A DNA stretch of 64,000 nucleotides, from NCBI GenBank assembly GCA_910575275.1, contig CAJTEE010000006.1, positions 124,001 through 188,000 of the forward strand. The letters run 5' to 3'. Both the position numbers and the translations under genes were made by a program. Of this stretch, positions 16,643 through 25,066 are shown in pieces. The notes below the pieces were generated by a model that worked only from the letters and a program-made list of their open reading frames with translations, did no database searches and was not told the origin of the DNA. The stretch comes from Lachnospiraceae bacterium (GTDB taxonomy: Bacteria > Bacillota > Clostridia > Lachnospirales > Lachnospiraceae). Position 1 is the first letter of the stretch, and each line of letters starts with the position of its first letter.

Positions 16643-17056
16643 ATGAAAAAAAACAGCATCAAAAATACGAGAATCAACGGGGAAGTCCAGAAGGCTCTGA
16701 GCGAGATTATCCGCTCGGAGCTCAAGGACCCCAGAATTCATCCGATGACCAGCGTCGTGCTCGTGCAGGTGACGCCGGATCTGAAGCAGTGTAAGGCGTA
16801 TGTGAGCGTCCTTGGCTCTAAGGAGGAGGCAAAAGAGACGCTCCTCGGCTTAAAGAGTGCGGAGGGGTTCATACGCACCCTTCTTGCAAAGAAGGTGAAT
16901 CTTCGGAATACGCCGGAGGTCTCCTTTGTGTTAGACGAGTCCATTGAATACGGCGTCCGCATGACCAGGCTGATCGACGATGTGACGGCATCCATGGCAG
17001 GAGAGGACGAGGAGAAAGGAGACGGCGGCATTGGGAATCCTGACGGAGAAGCTTGA
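16643..17056 (+). CDS. rbfA: Ribosome-binding factor A
   Basis: Cold-adaptation and 30S maturation factor with a single KH-like fold. The 137 residues contain the typical 'RINGEVQKALSEIIRSELKDPRIHP' start, 'VLVQVTPDLKQCKAYVSVLG' and 'ESIEYGVRMTRLIDDV'. GAGAAGGAGAAG precedes the ATG. A GC-rich inverted repeat without a T tract lies in the gap after infB (about 16603-16627) and may stabilise message ends. The 3' end overlaps the following TTG start by 26 bases. Confidence 0.94.
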   Translation: MKKNSIKNTRINGEVQKALSEIIRSELKDPRIHPMTSVVLVQVTPDLKQCKAYVSVLGSKEEAKETLLGLKSAEGFIRTLLAKKVNLRNTPEVSFVLDESIEYGVRMTRLIDDVTASMAGEDEEKGDGGIGNPDGEA

Positions 17057-18005
17057 GGGGAAAAAGACCGTGGTGATCCTCGGCCATGTAAACCCGGATG
17101 GGGACTGCATCGGCTCCTGCCTCGGCATGTACAATTATTTGAAAGAAAATTTCGCAAAACTTTCCGTTTCCGTGTGTCTGGACGCCATGGGAGTGAAATT
17201 CGGCTACCTGAAGGGCTATGGAGACGTACAGGGCGTGTGTGAGCCGGGGAGGCGGTTTGACCTGTGCATCACGCTTGACGTGAGCGATGTGCCCAGGCTC
17301 GGTATCTTTGCGCCATATCTGGAGAGTGCGGGGGACAGCCTGTGCATTGACCATCACATTACGAATCAGGGGCTGGCGAAGACGAACGTCATAAAGAGCG
17401 AGGCAAGTTCCTCCTGCGAGGTGCTTTATGAGCTTTTGGACGAGGAGAAAATAAGCCTTCCTGTGGCCGAGTGCCTGTATACGGGAATTGCGCACGATAC
17501 CGGCATTTTCAAGTATTCCAATACCTCTAAAAAGACGTTGGATATCACGGGCCGGCTGATCGACAAGGGGATCGACTTCCCGACCATCATTGACCGGAGC
17601 TTTTATATGAAAACGTACGGCCAGACGAGGCTTCATGGGCTGGCGCTGTTAAACAGCCGGCTCCTGTCAGGCGGGCGTCTGATCTATACGGTGATCCCGC
17701 ATTCCGCGTTTGCGGAATATGGGTGTACGGTCAAGGCAACGGATGGCGTGATCGACGCGCTCCGTGTGGTTGAGGGCGTGGAATGCGCCGTGCTTCTTTA
17801 TGAGACCGGAAACCCCTCCGAATACAAGCTGAGCCTGCGGACAAACAGCGATCTGGATGTGAGCCGGATTGCGACGTCCTTTGGCGGCGGAGGCCACGTA
17901 AAGGCGGCAGGAGCGACGGTTACGGGAACGGTGGAGGAGATCCTTTCCGACGTCTGCAGCCAGGCCGCACTCCAATGGGAAGAAATGGGACGGCCGAAAG
18001 TATAG
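17031..18005 (+). CDS. nrnA: DHH/DHHA1 phosphoesterase, NrnA-like nanoRNase/pAp phosphatase
   Basis: Cytosolic enzyme that in relatives degrades 2-5-mer RNAs and dephosphorylates 3'-phosphoadenosine 5'-phosphate. The 324 residues include 'GHVNPDGDCIGS' (motif I), 'LDVSDVPRLG', 'CIDHHITNQG' (DHH motif), 'GIAHDTGIFKYSN' and the C-terminal DHHA1 signature 'GGGGHVKAAGATV'. The TTG at 17031 follows AAAGGAG by nine bases and overlaps rbfA. pAp turnover may matter here because the sulfotransferases encoded at 36855-39545 would produce pAp; that link is inference. Confidence 0.9.
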   Translation: MGILTEKLEGKKTVVILGHVNPDGDCIGSCLGMYNYLKENFAKLSVSVCLDAMGVKFGYLKGYGDVQGVCEPGRRFDLCITLDVSDVPRLGIFAPYLESAGDSLCIDHHITNQGLAKTNVIKSEASSSCEVLYELLDEEKISLPVAECLYTGIAHDTGIFKYSNTSKKTLDITGRLIDKGIDFPTIIDRSFYMKTYGQTRLHGLALLNSRLLSGGRLIYTVIPHSAFAEYGCTVKATDGVIDALRVVEGVECAVLLYETGNPSEYKLSLRTNSDLDVSRIATSFGGGGHVKAAGATVTGTVEEILSDVCSQAALQWEEMGRPKV

Positions 18006-18080
18006 AGGAGCGGCCGGGCATCCTTCAGGAAAGGCGCCCGAACGGCCGCAAAATGAAAAACAGGCAGACCAGGTGAGAGA

Positions 18081-18983
18081 ATGTACGACGGAATCATCAA
18101 TGTATACAAGGAAAAGGGTTTCACGTCCCATGATGCGGTCGCGAAGCTGCGCGGGATCCTGGGGCAGAAAAAGGTCGGCCATACGGGGACGTTGGACCCG
18201 GCGGCGGAGGGCGTGCTGCCCGTATGCGCGGGCAAGGGCACAAGGCTCTGCGACATGCTGACGGATCACGATAAGGAATACCGTGCGGTTCTGCTTTTAG
18301 GCGTCACGACGGACACGCAGGATATGACCGGGGAGATTGTTTCCCGGTCGGAAGCAGGCGGGCTTTCCGAGGCGGAGGTGCGGGAGGCAGTGCTCTCGTT
18401 TGAGGGTGGGTATGAGCAGGTTCCGCCTATGTATTCGGCGCTTAAGGTGAATGGAAAACGACTTTATGAGCTGGCCAGAGAGGGAAAAGAAATCGAGCGG
18501 CCGGCGCGGCCGGTACGGCTTTATGAGATTGTGATCGAGGAGCTTACGCTTCCCGAGGTACGGTTTCGCGTCTCTTGTTCAAAGGGGACGTATATCCGGA
18601 CCCTCTGCCATGACATCGGAAAACGCCTGGGCGTCGGCGGCTGTATGAAGGAGCTCTGCCGCCTGCGTGTAGGCCGATTTGCGTCGGAGGATGCATGGAC
18701 GCTTTCTGAGCTTCAGGCGCTTAAGGATACGGGGCGGCTTTCGGAGGCCGTGATTTCTTTGGAGGCCGTGTTTGCAGAGCTCCCAAGGCTGCAGGCGGAC
18801 GGGGAGGCGTTGGATCGCCTGATCCGAAACGGCAATCCGTTTCGATATACGAAGGGCGTGCCTTTCGCGCCGGGAGCGGCCGTCCGTGTCTATGACCGGG
18901 CCGGGATGTTTACCGGTGTGTACGAATATTCGGAAGAAAAAACCATGTTTTGTCCGAGAAAAATTTTTCTGGGGGGAAATTGA
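18081..18983 (+). CDS. truB: tRNA pseudouridine(55) synthase TruB
   Basis: Converts U55 of tRNAs to pseudouridine. Catalytic aspartate in 'KVGHTGTLDPAAEGVLP', with further family motifs 'PMYSALKVNGKRLYELAREG' and 'CSKGTYIRTLCHDIGKRLG'. The 300-residue length is normal. ATG 18081 follows AGGTGAGAGA. One base separates its stop from the ribF ATG region, as usual for the truB-ribF pair. Confidence 0.95.
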   Translation: MYDGIINVYKEKGFTSHDAVAKLRGILGQKKVGHTGTLDPAAEGVLPVCAGKGTRLCDMLTDHDKEYRAVLLLGVTTDTQDMTGEIVSRSEAGGLSEAEVREAVLSFEGGYEQVPPMYSALKVNGKRLYELAREGKEIERPARPVRLYEIVIEELTLPEVRFRVSCSKGTYIRTLCHDIGKRLGVGGCMKELCRLRVGRFASEDAWTLSELQALKDTGRLSEAVISLEAVFAELPRLQADGEALDRLIRNGNPFRYTKGVPFAPGAAVRVYDRAGMFTGVYEYSEEKTMFCPRKIFLGGN

Positions 18984-18984
18984 C

Positions 18985-19911
18985 ATGCGCTATATTGCAG
19001 AGACCAGAGAATTTCATATTGAGGAGCCGACTGTGGTGAGCATCGGAAAATTCGACGGGCTGCACAGGGGTCATAAAAAGCTCTTAAAGGAGATGCTGAT
19101 CTGGAAAGAAAAGGGCTATAAAACCGCGATTTTTACATTCTCGACCCCTCCGGCGTCACTTGTAAAAGGAAAGCCGCAGACGGTGATTATGACGAATACG
19201 GAGCGGCAGGAGCTTTTATTTTCCGCGGGAATCGACTATCTTGTGGAGTACCCCTTTGACGAGGAGGTCTGCCACATGGAGCCGGAGAGGTTTGTCTCGG
19301 AGATCCTGGTGGGAAAGATGAACGCACGTGTGATCGTGACCGGGCCGGACTGCCATTTTGGCTATCGGGCGGCCGGGAATATGACGCTTCTCACGGCGCT
19401 TGCCCCGCGCTATGAATACCGCTATTTTGTCGTGGACAAGGCGCGCGACGGTGATAAGGTCATCAGCAGCACGTATATCCGGGAAATGCTGGCGGACGGA
19501 AATATGAGGAAGGCGAACGAACTTTTGGGCTACCGCTATTTTGTCTCCGGGAAGGTCCTGCACGGGAATGCCCTGGGCCATGAAAGGCTGTATCCGACGG
19601 CCAATGTGATTCCGGGCGCAGAAAAGCATCTTCCGAAGTTCGGCGTTTATGTGACGCGGGTCAGCGTAGCCGGTCGGATCTATGGCGGGCTGACGAATGT
19701 GGGGAAAAAGCCTACAGTCGGATGGGAAAATCCGGCCGGAGTGGAGACGTATCTCTATGATTTTGCGGGGGATCTCTATGGAAAGGAGCTCCGGGTGGAA
19801 TTTTTGGATTTTGTGCGCCCGGAGAAGAAATTTGATTCGATCGACGCTTTAAAGGAACAACTCGATCATGACATCACGGCATGCAAAAGGCTGTACCAGG
19901 AGTTTCGGTAG
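18985..19911 (+). CDS. ribF: Bifunctional riboflavin kinase / FAD synthetase
   Basis: Makes FMN and FAD from riboflavin. The N-terminal adenylyltransferase domain has 'SIGKFDGLHRGHKKLL' (HxGH) and 'ISSTYIREML'; the C-terminal kinase domain has 'GNALGHERLYPTANV' and 'YGGLTNVGKKPTVG'. ATG 18985 is preceded by a G6 ribosome binding site eight bases away and lies two bases after the truB stop. 308 residues, the standard length. Confidence 0.95.
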   Translation: MRYIAETREFHIEEPTVVSIGKFDGLHRGHKKLLKEMLIWKEKGYKTAIFTFSTPPASLVKGKPQTVIMTNTERQELLFSAGIDYLVEYPFDEEVCHMEPERFVSEILVGKMNARVIVTGPDCHFGYRAAGNMTLLTALAPRYEYRYFVVDKARDGDKVISSTYIREMLADGNMRKANELLGYRYFVSGKVLHGNALGHERLYPTANVIPGAEKHLPKFGVYVTRVSVAGRIYGGLTNVGKKPTVGWENPAGVETYLYDFAGDLYGKELRVEFLDFVRPEKKFDSIDALKEQLDHDITACKRLYQEFR

Positions 19912-19923
19912 GAAGGGATGCAG

Positions 19924-21048
19924 ATGGGAAAAAACGACTACAGAATGTATATCGGAATCGGCGTGACGGCGGCGGCTGTCTGCCTGTTCCTTTTAAAATT
20001 TGACGCCGTGGCTGCGGTCGTCTCGGGGTGCTTTTTGGCGGCCTCTCCGCTGTTCCTAGGCTGTGTGATCGCCTATGTGGTAAATCTTCTCTTGAAGCTT
20101 TTGGAGCGGTTTTATTTTCCGGGTACAAAGAGCGCGGCCGTGCAAAAAAGCCGCAGGCCGGTCTGCATCGTGCTCTCGTTTGCATTTTTGTTTGTGCTTC
20201 TTTTCCTGCTTGTCAAGCTGGTAGTGCCGGAGCTTTTGTCTTCGGTCAGGCTGATCACCGACGAGATCCCGCCGCTTATGGAGGCTGCCCGCCTTTGGGC
20301 TGTGGATTATTCGGATGAGCTTCCCGCACTTCAGACTATGCTCGCGGAGGCCGATATCAACTGGCAGGAGGCCGTAAAAAAGACGCTTGACGTCTTGGCG
20401 GCCGGAGCAGGGGGACTGTTTTCCTCGGTTCTAGCCATGCTCACAGGGCTGTTCGGAGCGGCGGCGAGGCTTTTGGTCGGAGTTATTTTTGCGATTTATC
20501 TTTTGAGTGCGAAGGAGCGGCTTGCAAATCAGGCGGACCGGATCATGCGGGCGTATTTAAAGCCGCCGGTCAGAAAAAAAATTCTCTATGTGGCGGGCGC
20601 CGTCCATGAGACATTTTCGAATTTTATTGTGGGCCAGTGCGCCGAGGCGGTCGTGATCGGTTCGCTTTGTACACTGGGGATGTTTGCCCTACGTCTGCCT
20701 TACGCGGTCATGACCGGCGTGGTGATAGGGGTCACGGCGCTGATCCCGGTAGTGGGCGCGTATCTTGGAGCGGCAGTCGGTGCGTTTATGGTATTTACGG
20801 TCAATCCGGTGCAGTCGGTCATGTTTCTCGCATTCTTGGTGCTTTTGCAGCAGATTGAGGGAAACCTGATCTATCCGCGTGTGGTAGGATCGTCCATCGG
20901 GCTTCCGGGAATCTGGGTGCTCGCGGCGGTGACGGTCGGCGGCGGCATTTTAGGAATCGGCGGAATGCTGCTCGGCGTTCCGCTTGCGGCCTCGGCTTAT
21001 AAGCTTTTAGGCGCGGCAGTCGGAAAGAGGCTGGAAGCGAACAGTTGA
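19924..21048 (+). CDS. AI-2E family (YtvI/PerM-like) membrane permease
   Basis: Polytopic membrane protein of about 374 residues with around seven or eight helices. Family-like features are 'VVSGCFLAASPLFLGCVIAY' at the N-terminus, the central amphipathic stretch, and the C-terminal 'RVVGSSIGLPGIWVLAAVTVGGG'. An in-frame ATG at 19918 is also possible, but ATG 19924 stands further from GGAAGGG. Members have been linked to sporulation, ion transport or export; function here is unknown. Confidence 0.82.
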   Translation: MGKNDYRMYIGIGVTAAAVCLFLLKFDAVAAVVSGCFLAASPLFLGCVIAYVVNLLLKLLERFYFPGTKSAAVQKSRRPVCIVLSFAFLFVLLFLLVKLVVPELLSSVRLITDEIPPLMEAARLWAVDYSDELPALQTMLAEADINWQEAVKKTLDVLAAGAGGLFSSVLAMLTGLFGAAARLLVGVIFAIYLLSAKERLANQADRIMRAYLKPPVRKKILYVAGAVHETFSNFIVGQCAEAVVIGSLCTLGMFALRLPYAVMTGVVIGVTALIPVVGAYLGAAVGAFMVFTVNPVQSVMFLAFLVLLQQIEGNLIYPRVVGSSIGLPGIWVLAAVTVGGGILGIGGMLLGVPLAASAYKLLGAAVGKRLEANS

Positions 21049-21068
21049 AGGGAAAGAAGGACTTGGAT

Positions 21069-22982
21069 ATGAAAAAGGAAACAGAAGAAAAAACAGAAAA
21101 GGAAGCGCAGGGGATCCCGACCTGGCATGAGGGTGAGCGCGGGAGATCCCGCAAAAGGCATCAGCCCGAGAAGAAGGGGGCACTCCCCCTTTTAGGGCGC
21201 GGGCTTTTGATAACGGTTATGCTGGCGGCTCTGGGAGCCGGCGCTTTTTACATATTCCAGGTACAGAAATATAAGACTGTGTTCCTTCCGAATACGACGG
21301 TCAACGGCTTTGACGTCTCAGGGCTTGATTTGCAGGAGGCGATGGCTCGGATCGAGACAGGTGTGGCCGATTATAAGCTGACGCTCTTGGAGCGCGGCGG
21401 GGAGAGTGAGGAGATCAAAGGCAGCGAGATCGGGCTTTCGATGCAGTTCGGAAGCGGGCTTTCGGAGCTTCTGGAGGGGCAGAATACCTGGAGATGGCCG
21501 GGTTTTCTGCATGAGCCCGTGGCCGGTGAGATCGAGACGAGCGTGGTCTTTGACGAGAGCCTTTTGGATCTGCGTCTGTCCGCGCTGCGTGCCCTGGACG
21601 AGTCAAACTGGCAGGAGCCGGAGAACGCAAAGATATCCGGGTATGACGCGCAGGCGAAGGGATATTCGGTGATTCCCGCATGGCCGGGGACGGAGATCCT
21701 TGCCGGAAATGTAAAGCAGGCGGTGGCGGCGGCTGTGCCAAAGCTTAAGACGGAGATCGATTTGGACGCCGAGGGCTGCTACATGCGGGCGGCCGTGACG
21801 GAGGTGGATGCATCGCTTACGGCGGCTGTCGAGGAGCTGAACCGGTATACGGGAGCGGTCATCCACTATACCTTCGGGGACAGTGTCGAGACGCTTGACG
21901 GCGATACGATCCATGAATGGCTGTCCGTGGACGGGACCGTGGTGACGCTTGACGAGGAGCTTGCGGCGGCTTATGTAAAGGGGCTCGCCGAGCGCTACAA
22001 TACATCAGGGAAGGAAAAGAAGCTGATGACCTCCTATGGTGAGGAGGTCTCGATCACCAGGGGCAATTACGGCTGGAAGATCAACGAGAAAAAGGAGACA
22101 GAGGCGCTTTTAGCGGCCGTGCGGGCCGGGGAGACGCAGACCAGGGAGCCGGAGTACTCCCAGAGGGCGGCGGCCTATGGCGAGAAGGATTACGGGGATA
22201 CCTATGTGGAGCTGAACCTGACGACGCAGCATCTGTTTTTCTATAAGGATGGCGAGCTGATCGTCGAGACGGATTTCGTATCGGGCAACGAAGCCAGGGG
22301 GATGGCGACGCCGGCCGGGGCCTATTTCCTGTTTGGGCACAGGAGAAACGCGGTCCTTGTAGGGCGGGATTACCGCACGCCGGTCTCTTACTGGATGCCG
22401 TTTAATGGCGGGATCGGGCTGCATGACGCGAACTGGCGGGGAAGGTTCGGCGGGACAATTTATAAACGGAACGGCTCCCACGGCTGTGTAAATCTCCCGA
22501 CAAAGGCGGCGCGTACGATTTATGACAACATCGCGATCGGGGATCCGGTGCTGTGTTACCATCTGGACCCGGCGAAGCCCGCCAACGTGACGGTCGCGGC
22601 GAAGGAGACGAAAGCGGCTGCAAAGTCTGCGGCTACGAAGGCCCCTGCGCCGGCCCCGACGCCTGCTCCCGGGAATCCGGCCCCGACACCCGCGCCTGTC
22701 CCTGAGAATCCGGCTCCGACGGAGACCATGCCCGTAAGCCAGGAGACAGAAGCGCCTGCAGGCCCCTCCATTACCGAGGGGGTTCCGACTAACCCGGCGG
22801 AGGAAAGCGCGGCGGCGAGCAGTGAGGGAACCGGGGAGACGGGGCCGGTGGGGCCGAGTGTCCCTGCAGAGACCGAGCCGACCATGCCGTCTATCACGGC
22901 CGGAGGCGACGAAGAAAGCTTCGGGCCGGGCTTTATGGATATCCCAAGGGAGACCACACAGGAGATCGGGCCGGGGATGTAA
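21069..22982 (+). CDS. L,D-transpeptidase (YkuD) with PG-binding domains and Pro/Thr-rich tail
   Basis: Membrane-anchored cell-wall enzyme that forms 3-3 peptidoglycan crosslinks or attaches proteins. A basic cytoplasmic segment (1-45) leads to one transmembrane helix (about 48-68), then two PG_binding_4-type domains (about 85-330), then the YkuD catalytic domain (about 375-500) with 'GGIGLHDANWR' and the nucleophile motif 'NGSHGCVNLP'. The last about 125 residues are rich in Pro, Ala, Thr and Glu, likely disordered in the wall. ATG 21069 follows AAGAAGGA by seven bases; an upstream TTG at 21045 overlaps the previous stop. Confidence 0.9.
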   Translation: MKKETEEKTEKEAQGIPTWHEGERGRSRKRHQPEKKGALPLLGRGLLITVMLAALGAGAFYIFQVQKYKTVFLPNTTVNGFDVSGLDLQEAMARIETGVADYKLTLLERGGESEEIKGSEIGLSMQFGSGLSELLEGQNTWRWPGFLHEPVAGEIETSVVFDESLLDLRLSALRALDESNWQEPENAKISGYDAQAKGYSVIPAWPGTEILAGNVKQAVAAAVPKLKTEIDLDAEGCYMRAAVTEVDASLTAAVEELNRYTGAVIHYTFGDSVETLDGDTIHEWLSVDGTVVTLDEELAAAYVKGLAERYNTSGKEKKLMTSYGEEVSITRGNYGWKINEKKETEALLAAVRAGETQTREPEYSQRAAAYGEKDYGDTYVELNLTTQHLFFYKDGELIVETDFVSGNEARGMATPAGAYFLFGHRRNAVLVGRDYRTPVSYWMPFNGGIGLHDANWRGRFGGTIYKRNGSHGCVNLPTKAARTIYDNIAIGDPVLCYHLDPAKPANVTVAAKETKAAAKSAATKAPAPAPTPAPGNPAPTPAPVPENPAPTETMPVSQETEAPAGPSITEGVPTNPAEESAAASSEGTGETGPVGPSVPAETEPTMPSITAGGDEESFGPGFMDIPRETTQEIGPGM

Positions 22983-23047
22983 TCCCGGCTTACCGTGAAC
23001 GCGCGAACCGTAACAGATCCGGAGAATTTCTGAATGGAGGTATAGCA

Positions 23048-24298
23048 ATGTGGAATAAAAAATACGCTGTAATTTTAACAATGGCATCCGTGGCGGCGCT
23101 CCATATGCACCTGACAGCCCTGGCCGGCTGGTCAGAGAGCGGCGGCCAGTGGTATTATTACAATGATACCTCCGGGAAGCTGGTGACAAGCGACTGGGTG
23201 CAGGTTGACGGGAAGTGGTACTATGTGGACAAAAACGGCGCCATGGTGACGAACCGGATGATCGACGATTCGTTCTATGTGAAGGAAAACGGAGAGCTGG
23301 TAAAGGAGGCATGGATGCTTCTGCCGGATCGGTGGAGCAGCGAGCCCGCCTGGAGGTATTTCGGAGACACCGGAAGGATCATTTCGGAGGGCTGGAAGGA
23401 TATCGACGGTTCGCGCTATCATTTTACCGACGGCGTGATGGATACCGGATGGCTTGAGCTTGAAAATGATACGTATTATCTGGGCAGCTCGGGGGCGATG
23501 ACAACGGGCTGGAAAAAGCTGCGCGCCGAGACGGAGGAATGGAGAGAGTCCTGGTATTATTTTGACAGGAACGGGAAGCAGATAAAAAAGAGCGAGAAGA
23601 AGATCGACGGCGATACGTATGTCTTTGACGAGGACGGGAGAATGCTGACCGGCTGGGTCAATCCGGAGGATTATTCCAGCAGCGGAGACGAGAATTTATC
23701 GACGGATGAGATTGATTCCCTGCGCTTTTACCGCAGCGGCGGTGCCCGCGCGGAGGGCTGGCAGGAGAGGAGTACCCCGGATGGGGAGGATGAGGGCTGG
23801 ATGTTCTTTAAGGGCGGCCGTCCTCACAGCGCCGGACAGGGGACGACGAAGGTCGGTGAGTACGGGATGGCAAACGTCGAGGGCGAAACCTACTGCTTTA
23901 ACGAGCACGGTATCATGGTGACAGGCCTCGTGGAGATCGAAGACGGCAGAAAGTTCTATTTCGATCCGTCCAGCGGGAAAATGCGGACCGGGCGTGTCGT
24001 GATCAATGACGACGAGCACGACCATGAGGTATTTTACTTCAGCACGACCGGCGGAGTCGGCAGCAAGGGAGACGGTTTCACCGGCGTCAAGGGCGGCGTT
24101 CTCTATGAGGATGGCAATATTGTAAAGGCCGGGGAGGGAATGCGCTATGAGAAGGTGACCGTTGACGGAAATGACTACCTTGTCAATGAAAGGGGCGGTG
24201 TGAAAAACAGCGGAACCGTGAAGGATGCGGACGGTGTCAAATATAAGGTCGAGAAGAATAAGGATGGGAGCTATACGGTCACGGTGGTGGAGTCATAA
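23048..24298 (+). CDS. Secreted cell-wall-binding repeat protein
   Basis: Exported surface protein of 416 residues. A signal peptide (about 1-27, 'LTMASVAALHMHLTALAGW') is followed by repeated choline-binding-type units of the form G-W-x-x-x-x-G-x-W-Y-Y-x-D-x-x-G-x-M. Examples are 'GGQWYYYNDTSGKLVTSDW' and 'DGKWYYVDKNGAMVTN', continuing with decay to about residue 340. No catalytic domain was recognised, so it probably binds wall teichoic acid or glycans. GGAGG precedes the ATG. Confidence 0.85.
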   Translation: MWNKKYAVILTMASVAALHMHLTALAGWSESGGQWYYYNDTSGKLVTSDWVQVDGKWYYVDKNGAMVTNRMIDDSFYVKENGELVKEAWMLLPDRWSSEPAWRYFGDTGRIISEGWKDIDGSRYHFTDGVMDTGWLELENDTYYLGSSGAMTTGWKKLRAETEEWRESWYYFDRNGKQIKKSEKKIDGDTYVFDEDGRMLTGWVNPEDYSSSGDENLSTDEIDSLRFYRSGGARAEGWQERSTPDGEDEGWMFFKGGRPHSAGQGTTKVGEYGMANVEGETYCFNEHGIMVTGLVEIEDGRKFYFDPSSGKMRTGRVVINDDEHDHEVFYFSTTGGVGSKGDGFTGVKGGVLYEDGNIVKAGEGMRYEKVTVDGNDYLVNERGGVKNSGTVKDADGVKYKVEKNKDGSYTVTVVES

Positions 24299-24396
24299 TG
24301 GAAAAGACAGGAATAGAGGAGAAGGTTATTCGGGAAATAGGTGATTTGGCCAAAAGGTGCGGCCTGGAGAGGTGCGTTTTGTATGAAAAGGTTTGA
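24298..24396 (+). pseudogene. Remnant of MNT/HI0073-type nucleotidyltransferase gene (internal deletion)
   Basis: A 32-codon frame. Its start 'EKVIREIGDLAKRCGLERCV' matches the opening helix of minimal nucleotidyltransferase antitoxins, which normally continues L-x-G-S-R-A-R-G-x-x-x-x-x-S-D-I-D. Instead it stops after V-L-Y-E-K-V, which reads like the end of such a gene. The catalytic GSx10DxD segment is absent, most simply through an internal deletion joining both ends. It overlaps the partner remnant by 14 bases, as intact pairs do. Confidence 0.5.
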
Positions 24397-24719
24397 GAAT
24401 TATGCTTCGAACCTACGTATTCTTGCGCGGGCAGACCAGGAGGCTCTGGATAATGAGTTTATACGTAGTGGGATCACCGTCAAGTTTTCGATCCAATTTG
24501 AGTTGGGCTGGAAGCTTCTGAAGGAGCTTTTGACGTATGAGGGAAGCAGGGTTTCGGCTACTGAGTCGCCAAGGGCTGTTGTTAAGGGAGCGTATTTATG
24601 ATGGAAACGCGGCGAAAGAGCTGGTGAGGCGGATTTTGGAGGTGTATATTCCGCAGTTTTTGAAGCTGGAGGCGGAGATAAAGAGGCAGTATGGCTGTTT
24701 GTTGGGGCTGACTGGATAA
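24383..24719 (+). pseudogene. Frameshifted HI0074-like (nucleotidyltransferase substrate-binding) gene remnant
   Basis: The first frame (ATG 24383) has 'KRFENYASNLRILARADQE' and 'KFSIQFELGWKLLKELLTYE', typical of the HI0074/HEPN-like partner of MNT proteins. It breaks after 'SPRAVVKGAY' (stop at 24599). The C-terminal part, 'YDGNAAKELVRRILEVYI' onward, continues in another frame from about 24596 to 24719. About 25 residues that normally lie between are missing. Together with the truncated partner this is a decayed toxin-antitoxin-like pair. Confidence 0.65.
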
Positions 24720-24730
24720 AAGTGGATAAA

Positions 24731-24858
24731 AAAGTACAGTTTGGTAACCACCGGAAACGGTGGTTTTTTTATGCCGTAAAATGGGCTAAACCGTAGGATT
24801 ATCATAGCATAATCCGTTTTTTATTGCAATAGTTTGGGTGGATAGGAAACTGTACTTT
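24731..24858. repeat. 12-bp perfect inverted repeat around a terminator
   Basis: AAAGTACAGTTT (24731-24742) and AAACTGTACTTT (24847-24858) are exact reverse complements 104 bases apart. Each is continued by GGTA(A/G)CCA in the same, not mirrored, orientation. This may mark the edge of a mobile segment. Confidence 0.5.
24746..24770 (+). terminator. Rho-independent terminator
   Basis: AACCACCG and CGGTGGTT flank a GAAA tetraloop and are followed by T7. It would end transcripts from the wall-protein gene and the pseudogene pair. Confidence 0.85.
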
Positions 24859-24868
24859 GGTAGCCAGG

Positions 24869-24901
24869 GGTAACAGTTCGGACGTCGTCTGAACTGTTAC
24901 C
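24869..24901. repeat. Perfect 11-bp stem hairpin upstream of tnpB
   Basis: GGTAACAGTTC (24869-24879) and GAACTGTTACC (24891-24901) enclose an 11-base loop. There is no T tract, so it is more likely a left-end subterminal hairpin than a terminator. Confidence 0.6.
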
Positions 24902-24913
24902 GCCAGGGAAATA

Positions 24914-24966
24914 GCGAGGGGGCAGCAAAGCCCTGCCGCCCGCCCCGGCCTTTGCTGCGCGTTCGC
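24914..24966. repeat. Second strong hairpin upstream of tnpB
   Basis: GCAGCAAAG (24922-24930) pairs exactly with CTTTGCTGC (24950-24958), with further pairing outside from AGCGA to TCGCT. The loop is GC-rich. The remaining stretch to 25066 is purine-rich and shows no gene. Confidence 0.55.
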
Positions 24967-25066
24967 TGGAGGGGGGAAAGGGACAAGAGATAAGGGATAA
25001 AGGGCGGGAAATGAGAAGGAAAAATGGGGCGGAAATGGGGCGCGAAGCGCGCGCCGGGAGGTTTGG

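Noticed and set aside
22110-23312. Long minus-strand reading frame (400 codons) opposite the L,D-transpeptidase and wall-protein genes
   Set aside because: It spans two well-supported plus-strand genes, is full of Arg/Pro/Gly from GC-rich antisense codons and resembles no family.
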